Made by a program: the position numbers and the translations under genes | Origin: Viola odorata | Lineage: Eukaryota; Streptophyta; Magnoliopsida; Malpighiales; Violaceae | Direction of reading: 5' to 3' | Length of the DNA stretch: 64,000 bases | Assembly: GCA_963691705.1 (NCBI GenBank) | Contig: OY829541.1 | Coordinates: 55,041,931-55,105,930, forward strand | In this document: piece after piece, positions 55,914 through 64,000 of the stretch | Layout of the letters: each line of letters opens with the position of its first letter | Position numbering within the stretch: position 1 is the first letter of the stretch | The notes under the pieces: generated by a model | What the model was told of the DNA's origin: nothing | Database searches by the model: none | What the model saw: the letters and a program-made list of their open reading frames with translations, nothing else

Positions 55914-56448
55914 TGATAAGATCCGAGATCTCTTCTGGTCGGAAACGGCTGCTGCAGCTAGTCGGAGGGGAAGCGATCGGCGTCGGAGATACCTGCAAAG
56001 CGCCGGAGGGGGACTCCGGCGTAGACACTCTGATGCTTAAGTTAGTTCGAGTTTTTAGAATGGTAGAGGTTCTCCAAGATGATCTCGATCTTACCTTCTG
56101 TTTGGAAAGATGGGGGAATTTATAGGCCGAAGTTAGCGATACCTGACAGCGATAAGGGTGCAGCGATAAGCATCGTCCGAAGTTATCGCCTCCAGCGATA
56201 ATGGGTGAGCCATCGCGGGCGATAATCACATAAGGCCTATCAGGAGCGACATCCTCTTCGTTCCCCTAGGATGGGATGACGCCGTGCACGTAAAGATGCA
56301 TGAGATCCCCCCCGCTGAAGTCGACCATCCTAGGAAACTTCCGCCGGCCCGGGCGATAGGTTGGCTTTTCAGGGAAGCGTATAGAAACTCGTCAAGGATA
56401 GATGTCGTGGCTACAATATTGCCGTCAGGAGCATTACAATTGTTATCA
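55914..56448 (-). repeat. 5' LTR of Tat-2 (535 bp)
   Basis: Nearly identical to 39322-39858. The C tract near position 56308 is two bases shorter than in the other LTR. For the minus-strand polyprotein this is the promoter-bearing upstream LTR. Confidence 0.93.
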
Positions 56449-56870
56449 TAAGTTATCTTCCTATTTTGGAAGTCCTACTTCTATTCCTATTTGGTTTACT
56501 ATTAGGGTTTGTTTGTAACCTATATAAGGAACCACTTGGCTACTTTATTAAGTTGGCTGTTATTTGATAAATTGAGTTAATCTCTTCAATCTCCGCCCCT
56601 TGTTCAAATTGGTTGAACCTTGTTCTTCTTGAGTCCGCAATACTTGAGTCGTATACAAGTAAATCTTGGAATTGTATTATTGTGTCGTTTATCTTAGTGT
56701 GATTCTCACATTGTTGAGTCTAGTCCTAAGAACTCGATTCAAGACCCTTGACTTGAAATCGATTAGGGCTCTTAGCACAGGTTAGCTAAGTGGTCTAAGC
56801 TCGTACTCGTCGAGTTATCTATTTCCGCAGGAAATCCGTCTTTGAACAAAGATCAAAATTGGTGCTACGC
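56449..56870 (+). mobile_element. Remaining part of the chromovirus LTR
   Basis: Sequence to the right of Tat-2 continues the sequence left of 39322 once the insertion and one TAAGT copy are removed. It has a TATATAAGG box at about 56520 and several CTTGAGTCC-like phrases, as expected of an LTR. The right border is uncertain; a TTGGTGCTACGC phrase lies at about 56858. Confidence 0.45.
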
Positions 56871-57743
56871 ATTCTAAGGAACCAGGATCGTATCAAAATC
56901 CATGGTGGATTGGTAGAGAAATGGATGTAGAATAGCACGTCAGCATCTGGACCCAGCGGCTAAGAACTTTGAATGTGCCAGCGCAACAAGGACATTTGTC
57001 GTTCGGCAGGCGGAGTAAACTAATACAGTTCGTTCACCATCGAAGAAGACAACAATACAGTAGAAATTCATTGGCCTTTAAAGAAAATTACCAATAAAAA
57101 GTCGATGGTGTCTACAGTATATACATGTCTCAATCATACATTTATTTAAATTAAACATCATTAAAATCGATAACTAACCATTATTTGACGTTTTATCATC
57201 ATTAATTAATTATGATTCTTTTGACTCCCATTACAAACTATTATTTATATAAGAGAGAAAAAATGTAACAAAAATGTCTAGATAAGGAGTACGTAACAAT
57301 AACAAATTAAAGAGAAGCAATATTCGTATTAAATTTGAATCCATAGTGACACTTGTGTGTACAATTTTTTTTTTTATATATATATATATAGAAAAAAACA
57401 TTATTAATTATACATATATTTTTTTTCCTCTTTTTTATAGGTAAAATTCGAATTAAAATCTAAATAAAAATAATAAAAGTAGGAGATGTTTGAAATTGAA
57501 ACAAATACTTTGATTGACATGTTAATGTCCCATCTGCCACGATGACTGGACCTACGTAATCACTCCAATTTGATTGCAAATTATACAAAACCACGAAAGA
57601 AAAATTAGGAGAAGAAAAAAGAAGGTTGTCATTAGTGCTCTTCTTCAAGATAAGGTAACTCATGATCCTCCAATAAATTACATTTTTCTCATTTTCTTGA
57701 TAGAAAGAGGTAATCCAAGCCTATGTATGAGAAGAGGGATCAG
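56871..57743. other. AT-rich spacer
   Basis: No gene is seen. It includes a TATATATATATA run at about 57377 and poly-T tracts. Confidence 0.4.
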
Positions 57744-60254
57744 AGGGGTAAGGAAGGGGAAGGGAAGGAAATTTTTAAAATTTCCCTTGTATGGAAAAAT
57801 AAAATGCAAGGGAATACAGAGTAAATAAATTATAAAAATTTCCTTCAGGGCTCACAAAATATTTCCTCCCACATATGGGAGGAAAAGGAAGTAATTAAAG
57901 GGAAATAAAAAAATATTCCAATATTATCCTAGCTAGGTTTTCACGTTTTTTTATTCCAGAGTTTTCTTTTCTTCAATAACAGCTGCTTCTTTTTCCATCT
58001 CTACTCCATGGTATCCAATCGATTTATGTGTTTCTCCTACTGAAGGTAATCTGTGCAGCTTCATATCCAGGTATTTCCTTCTGTCTTTGGGTCACCTATA
58101 TTTTTGATCTTGCATTTGTTCTATTTATTCATTCTCATATGATAGACACGCCTTGTGTAACAAAAGATTATATGATCTTCCTGGTCAATCCTGCTGCTGT
58201 ATCTGATTTTTGATGTTCCATGACTCAAATTTGTTTGTTCCTTGGCTCAATTACATGATCATAGAAGACCTAGACTGTTTTACGTATTTGCAACACATAT
58301 ACTTTTATAGATGGGTTTCCAAAACGAGTACATGTCCAAGTTAGGTGAATTTTATTCGTTCGGCTGAAACAAGTATTCTTTTGAGAGAGATATGAAGAAC
58401 ACCTAATACTTGGATAGGCTGTCCTCCGATGCGAAAAATGAATACTAATTGGAAAATGCTTCTTAGTCCTGTTGATCAGCTAAGAGAATCTTGCGGAAAC
58501 ATTCAGTCATATAAACTGTGAAGAACTGATTATTGTGAGTTGTTGCAATGAAATATTTATCAGTAATTGGCTTTTATTTTATATGAATCTTAGCACTAAT
58601 TGAATAGTTTACTTCCTGACTTCTTTTGGTAGTTGTTACTTTCTAAAATTCATAAGTTGTTCTACACCTGCACACTTCCATATAGATATGTCCCTTATAT
58701 ATGATTTTGTGTACATGTTTTGCAATAGACATAATGGCAATACAAGAGAAGGATGTCGGAAAAAGAGACTTAATGCGGTGGACAAAATACATGGATGAAG
58801 TTTTAATTGACGCTCTTGTGTACGAAGACAGAAATGGTGCAAAAATTGATGGTGTTTTTACTACTCAAGGGCTGAATGATGTAGTTAAAGAAGTTCGTGA
58901 AAAAACAGGAGTTCTTGAAGTTGACAAGGAAAAGGTGAAAAACCGCATCAAGTATATCAAAAAAAAATCACACAATTTTATGATATTTTCAAGCATACAA
59001 GTGGTTTTTCTTGGAGTCCTATAACCAAAAAGTTTGATGCAGAGCCTGAGGTTTGGGAAAAATTAATCGAGGTAAAAACACGTTTAAATTTTAATATGAC
59101 ATTTTTAGCATAACATTTATAGGAAATTGTTTAATATATTTGCCTCTTCTCATTTTATTCTTTTACAGGCACATCCTCATGCAAAGAAGTTCATGAATGC
59201 TGAAATTCTTCACTACGATAAGTTACTTTCGCTTTATGCGAAAGATAGAGCAACAGGTGATTATGCTGAGACTGCGAAGGAGAAAGCAAGTCGTTGGGCA
59301 AAAATGAAGGATGGTACTCCGACAATGAACAATAATATTGAAGACATTGATCGTGGAGTTGCTAGCCAAGAATTTTCTCTAGAGAATTTTGATGATTTCG
59401 ATGTACATGAAAGTGAACCAGTGACTCCAAATCTAACTCCCACTCCACAAGTTAATACAGAAAGTCACTCGGTGACATCTCCAAATAAGCAAAAGCGAAA
59501 GCGAAAGCGAAAGACCAGTCGACAAGATTATTCGGAAGTGAGCGTTGCTCTTGAAAGTGTTGCTAAACAACTTGAAAAAGGGAATGAAATTGCAAAAAAA
59601 ACACGGTTGCGTGTTTATTCGGAGGAAGAAGTATATGAAGAGCTGCTGAGAATTAGAGTTGAGGCTCATGTTCACTATAAAGCCTATGACTTTCTCACAG
59701 AAGAGGCTACAAGGGTAAGGAAATTTTTTGGATGTCCAGTATCAGAGCGCAAGGATTATTTGATGCACCAAATGTTTGGTACATCAGATTGAAGTCATTG
59801 CCCAATTCCGTGCTTCGAGTCTGTTTCTCAAGTTTTGCTGTCCTTTTTATTCTGTTAGCTGGATTTTAACAGTGGATATTATTGCTCTATGTTATCTTTT
59901 GAGACAATTTGTAGATTCTATCTACTAAACATTATTAGAATGAATTCTGCCTAAAATTTTGTCTTATCTTCATTTTGGATGATTGTTGATGTGTTTCATA
60001 AGGTAAAAGAGTATTTTTGGATGATTGTTTCTTATGTGTTTCATAAGGTAAAAATGAAAATTTTAATTAGAATAATCTGAATTGACAATAAGGGTAAAGT
60101 GGTAAAAACAATTAAATTTCCTTTCCTTTCCATCCATGTTGCCATACACCAATATTAAAATTTACTTCCTTTTCCCTTGTATATAAAATATGCAGTCATA
60201 CAAGGGAACTTTTTTAAAACTTCCCTTACTCTCCTTCCCTTCCCTTTCCCTTAT
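57744..60254. mobile_element. Terminal-inverted-repeat element enclosing a Myb-like gene
   Basis: The left end (57744-57900) and right end (about 60110-60254) are inverted relatives: left GGTAAGGAAGGGGAAGGGAA, right (reversed) AAGGGAAAGGGAAGGGAAGG, then in both AAATTTTT/TTTCCCTTGTAT and, further in, GGAAAAGGAAGTAA. Between them lies only the Myb-like gene. This layout suits a PIF/Harbinger-type element, which carry a Myb-like ORF beside the transposase, but no DDE transposase is seen here and no target duplication is clear. It may instead be a host gene flanked by diverged inverted repeats. Confidence 0.45.
58734..59792 (+). pseudogene. Myb/SANT-like protein gene, two exons, one-base frameshift
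   Basis: Exon 1 is 58734-59071 and exon 2 59169-59792, with a phase 0 GTAAAA...TTACAG intron. Exon 1 encodes a Myb/SANT-like DNA-binding fold of the PF12776 type (RWTKYMDEVLIDALV, GVLEVDKEKVKNRIKYIKK, then FKHTSGFSWSP and AEPEVWEKLIE in another frame). The frame shifts by one base at the A run near 58965. Exon 2 starts with AHPHAKKF, then has a low-complexity region, a strongly basic KQKRKRKRKTSR (nuclear signal) and a conserved C-terminus VRKFFGCPVSERKDYLMHQMF. With the frameshift discounted the length is about 319 residues. The family includes host genes and transposon-borne Myb-like proteins. A sequencing error in the A run is possible. Confidence 0.7.
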
Positions 60255-61138
60255 TAAATTTTCCCTCTTTTACTCCGTGACACTTTGATTCCCATACAAG
60301 TATACTATTTTCTATAATCACCGAATTACATGTTCAACGGCAATAAATATCTTACAACTCGATCCATCTGTCTTATAACATTAATTTTATTTCACTCCAA
60401 TCAATAAAATTAAATAATAATCTTTTTTTATAACTTTACAAAAATACTCCTTAAAAAATTGTAAAAATAATAAATACATGAGATTTAATGTAGATAATAA
60501 AAATGGAAGTAAATTTAGAAAATGCATATTATTTGAAGTAAGAACTTCTCAATGAAATAAATATTAGGAAACAAAAGAAACTCTCTAACTCAGTAGACTA
60601 ACATTAGGAGAGAAAATGGCAAAATATATATATTTATATATTAACAGACAGCATTTCGTACTAAAACCATAAGCAAACGTTCTTCATACATCAGCCTTAT
60701 GTCACTCTAGAGGTTGACGTGTCAATATGTGATTTTAACAATTTGATTTATTTATTCAATGAATTGTTACTACTAGTTTAGTACTTACTTCCTAAACATA
60801 TGTTATCGTTGAGTGTCAAACAATAGAGATTAACGTCTAATAAATTAGTCCCAAATCTTAGCTTCTAGTTTTAGAAATGCATAAATTTTCATTAAGAGGG
60901 TTTTTAAAAAAAAAAAATTGATCATGATGAAACAAAATTTAATTTTTTACTGTTTATATAATTCAAGGTTTAGAAGTATAAGTGCAGTGAATCCGAAGTA
61001 ATACAAAGGGATTTAAAAAATGGCAGAGGAATCCAAGTCCAGAAACTCCATTTTTGTTGTCAATAAACAACAATGGGCATGCAATTAAGAAACTTTCCGA
61101 TTTAAGACTTGTCAATTACGGTACCTATAATACACTTA
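60255..61138. other. AT-rich spacer
   Basis: No gene is seen; poly-A and TATATA stretches only. Confidence 0.4.
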
Positions 61139-61673
61139 GAGCCTATTTGGCGTTCCGATTCTGATCCGAAACGTACTGTGGGCAAAAGTACTGTGGGAAA
61201 AACACTTTTGCACAAAGTAGTGTGCTGTTTGGTAAACATTTCTTAAAAGTATTGTGGGAAACGAGAAATTGTTTTTGGTGTTTGGTAAAACTATAAAAAT
61301 GAAAGAGTTGGAGAATAAAACCCATTTTAAAAAAATTAATAAAAATAGAAAAAGTGGATATAGAATTACTTGTCTTGAGATGGAGAAATTATTGTGCTAG
61401 TTTTTAATTTATTTTGTTCATTATATAAAGTAAAAAAAAATTAAAAAAAAAAAAAAAAGGAGAGAGAGGGTGCCCAACGCAGGCTGCGTTGGGCTGCTGG
61501 AGCAAAATGCTCCAGTGAGGAAAGGAGGGGGCAGTGAGGAAAGGAGGGGGCCAAGGCAAAATTTTAAAAGTGCTTTGTAGAAAGCTGGGCAGCAATGGTG
61601 TTACCAAACACCTTCTAAATGGTTTTGGGTTGGGAAAAGTTGGGTTGGGTACCCAACTCCCAACGTCAAACAC
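61139..61673. mobile_element. Non-autonomous hAT-like element (family 1)
   Basis: Related along its length to 9070-9594. The flanks carry ACACTTA at 61132-61138 and 61674-61680, a probable target duplication (8 bp with one mismatch, TACACTTA/CACACTTA). The left end reads GAGCCTATTTGGCGTTCC. In the middle are two palindromes: GCCCAACGCAGGCTGCGTTGGGC-type at about 61473-61495 and CTGGAGCAAAATGCTCCAG at 61497-61515. There is no transposase. Confidence 0.75.
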
Positions 61674-63203
61674 ACACTTATGCAAGTCGGACCTGGACAC
61701 TTTAGTTTAGTCAAACTTAGATAAAATTCTAAAAAAACCGGTTAAGAATCGGTTCCAAGCTCACTTTTTTCTTTGGGTTAAATTGGAGATTTTATTTGAA
61801 ATAGATAGATGTACGAAACTAAACCTATATAATTAATCTCTAATTAAAGAGGTAAATTAATTGAGTGTTTTATTCATATATTTTTATTGCTTAATTAGTT
61901 GTTAATTGAGTAGTAAAATTATTTAAATCAATAAATTTCTCTCACTTGAGCAAAATTTATTGGAAACGGATAAAAAGGAGAAACATCACATGCGGAGCAA
62001 ATCGGACATTCGAAGTTGTCTTGGCCGCAAGCTTTGCCAAAACAGTTGCAAAAGAGACAAACTGCAATAGGAGACTTTGAGCAGAGCGCGAAGATGCAAG
62101 ATGATAGTTGCGATAGAAGCGAGATTTAAGGGATAGACTCCACTAATAACCAGAGATCTCCCGTGTGTTGTTAGGACACTTTGGGTTTTAATTTTACAGA
62201 TATCTATTTAATATGGACACTTTGGGTTTTTTTTACGGTACTAGGTTCTTTTTTTGGGCCTATAAATTTGGATTCTTCTATGGATCTCTATTGGGGGATT
62301 GAAGTAAATAGTACCATTAAATATTTTAAACAATTGTTTCTCCTAAGACTTAAACCAAGACTTTAAGAAAAATAATCGAGTTTTGGTCATTGGTTTTTCT
62401 AGGCATGGACAACAAAGCAAAGTATTTTTAGGCTTTTAAAGCAACATTATGATGAAACTACTTGGGAAACGGGCTCTCGGCCCACGCATGCACTACTGTG
62501 TATGAACAGTGTTATTATTTTAAAGTTGGCCTTCCGTCCATTGAGGGTGTACATGTTGAGGCCCAAACATTTTCAAGTCCATTTGCTCCTTTCAGTTTCT
62601 TCTTCTTTTTTTCTTTTCCTTTTTGTACAATTTTATACTCGTTAGTTTAGTGGTCTGTTTAAATGTTAGTTATGGAAAGTGATAACTCTCTTTGGATTAT
62701 ACTTAATTAAAAAGTGATTATATTTTATTTATTTAATTAGAAGTGAGACTCGACTGAAATATTTGTTCATACGTTAACACTAACAAATAATCAATAAACT
62801 ATATGCTCTGATATCTTTTAACTACAAAATGTTTATTCCTGAAATAAATTAATACTATTCTTTAAAAAATAAATTAACAATGAACACAAGAAATTGATAA
62901 CTAATTGATGGGAAAACTTCAGCTCTAAAACATGAATCACTTACAAATTCCATGCAAGGAGGGCTTTGCAATGCAAATTTATGTACTCTTAACAATTGCA
63001 GTAGCAACTACAGCCTCTCTCTCTCTCATATATATTTTTTTCATTTTAAAAAAAAAAACTAACAAGAACCAACTTCATTAGCCAAGCACCGTAGGAGACA
63101 CACGACGTCGTACTACCTCTCTTTCCTATGCTGGCTTTAATTTAATTTTGGATCAAGTAATTAAAAACTCAGTTTCTGTCCCTATCTAGCTCCCTTGCTC
63201 CGT
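61674..63203. other. AT-rich spacer and probable 3' UTR of the WRKY gene
   Basis: No gene is seen. A CTCTCTCTCT run lies at about 63016, and the last part before 63204 is probably the WRKY 3' UTR. Confidence 0.4.
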
Positions 63204-63804
63204 TTAACCGAAGAATTCGAAATTGTCAAATGACAGATCCGGGTCGAATTCCACCTTATCGATCGAGAAATCCCAATCCCCAATTGGTGAATTTGTGACA
63301 GAAGTTGGTGCCGAAATGATCTCACTCAGCCCAGATTCTGGAGTTTGGACAAAGCTGGTCAGATTCTGGTGGCAGAAATAGTTCGACTGGTCCGATGTGG
63401 TCGGAGACAGGAATGTAGGAGAAAGATCACCCAAGAAATTAACATTAGTATCCGTGATTAATGTCTCATTAAAAATACTGTTGTTGTTGTTCTCCTCATT
63501 TTCTGATGCGCAGGGAAAGGAGAATGTTTGGAAAATGTCGTCGTCCTCATCTGTTTTAACTTTGAGCTGGAGTCCTTCTTCCTTTAATTCTTCTCCGCCA
63601 AAGTTAAGGATTACCTCTTTCTTCTTGGATTGTTTTGGGCCTTTGGGCCCATTTTCAAGTTTTGGGCTAGAAGCTTGGACCGCCATGCAAGTGTGCCTTA
63701 CTCGGTAGGTGATTTTGAAAATGGAGGGGTCCTGATTTGATCTCTGAACATGTTTAGTTGCCAAACAACCTTGCGAGTGACGATGCGTGCATCTGTAGTA
63801 TCCC
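63204..63804 (-). CDS. Group III WRKY transcription factor, last exon (partial)
   Basis: Minus-strand exon beginning GGGATACTACAGATGC after a GTGCAG acceptor. Its first G completes an Arg codon, which is the R-type intron position of WRKY genes. It contains the second half of the WRKY domain: GYYRCTHRHSQGCLATKHVQRS ... RVRHTC, with zinc ligands in C-X7-C-X23-H-X1-C spacing, which defines group III. The WRKYGQK half is in an exon beyond the right edge. Downstream are acidic stretches (KTDEDDDIF, ENEENNNNS) and a C-terminus rich in Asp, Phe and Ser (DWDFSIDKVEFDPDLSFDNFEFF), suitable for transcription activation. Relatives are of the WRKY41/53/30/46/70 type, often linked to defence and senescence. 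About 199 residues are seen, all open. Confidence 0.92.
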
Positions 63805-64000
63805 CTGCACATTTATAAACCGCAATTTAAATCCTTGCAACTTGCAAATGTTAGGTAAAAGCAAATGTTTATGTTATATGTACAGATTGTACGGGACTCG
63901 ACATATCAACACAACATCTTGGACCCTCATAGCTCCAAAACGAGCTCATTAGTCATTAATGTCAGATAATTTTTTGTAATCGTGGAACTGTTAATCTGCC

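Larger units (their letters stand above)
39322..56448 (-). mobile_element. Tat-2: nearly complete 17.1 kb Tat-type Ty3 retrotransposon
   Basis: LTRs of about 536 bp at 39322-39858 and 55914-56448 are flanked by a perfect 5 bp target duplication, TAAGT, at 39317-39321 and 56449-56453. They differ at about six positions plus C-tract length (counted by eye), so the insertion is fairly recent. On the minus strand come the primer site, gag-protease, reverse transcriptase, RNase H, a second RNase H and integrase, then 7 kb carrying genes A-D on the opposite strand. Order and the second RNase H domain place it in the Tat lineage. gag-pol has at least two nonsense mutations and a hAT-like insertion. 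It sits in the 3' LTR of a chromovirus. Confidence 0.93.

Noticed and set aside
62181..62650. Two plus-strand ORFs of 61-62 codons
   Set aside because: Short, AT-rich, without features or splice context.

Overview
This is nuclear DNA of a flowering plant, very probably a eudicot. Introns have plant-type GT..AG borders, the spacers are AT-rich, and the host genes are plant families: a TBL-type wall polysaccharide O-acetyltransferase, a UGT glycosyltransferase and a group III WRKY factor. I cannot name the species.

Layout. Positions 1-13.9 kb and 56.9-64 kb are ordinary gene space with small DNA transposons. Here lie the last exon of a TBL gene (639-1424), a two-exon gene for a 51-residue membrane protein (minus, 3924-4314), an intact single-exon UGT (9874-11283), a Myb/SANT-like gene inside a terminal-inverted-repeat element (58734-59792, one frameshift) and the last exon of a WRKY gene (minus, 63204-63804). 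Three non-autonomous elements with hAT-like ends and related sequence lie at 1789-3236, 9070-9594 and 61139-61673.

Positions 13.9-56.9 kb are a nest of LTR retrotransposons. A decayed Ty1/copia (13928-18599) holds a 2.3 kb solo LTR (14280-16572) and is cut by a long-LTR Ty3-type element (LTR 18600-21764). That LTR in turn holds a 989 bp hAT-like element carrying a tRNA-Gly-like sequence. An Athila-like element on the minus strand (LTRs 23690-25222 and 34511-36069) contains a truncated Tat element, called Tat-1 here (27454-34497). After an assembly gap comes the integrase end of a chromovirus, split by a nearly complete 17.1 kb Tat element, Tat-2 (39322-56448, target duplication TAAGT). The polyprotein of Tat-2 runs on the minus strand and is broken by a 1,044 bp hAT-like insertion with a perfect 8 bp target duplication.

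The most interesting content is the 7 kb between pol and the 3' LTR of Tat-2, also present in Tat-1. On the strand opposite to gag-pol it carries four separate genes (A, B, C, D), each with its own TATA box, several with 3' AATAAA-like signals, and two with introns. A and B are small; A is helical, B is basic-to-acidic. C and D are full-length paralogs with a domain resembling the 'putative gypsy type transposon' family, nuclear-type basic stretches, a C-terminal coiled coil, and a shared first intron in the same place and phase. Gene A differs between the copies by about 5 replacement and about 42 silent changes (counted by eye), so it has been selected as protein. Antisense ORFs are known in Tat elements such as Grande, RIRE2 and Retand; a four-gene, spliced, separately promoted cassette with an internal gene duplication is what deserves follow-up.
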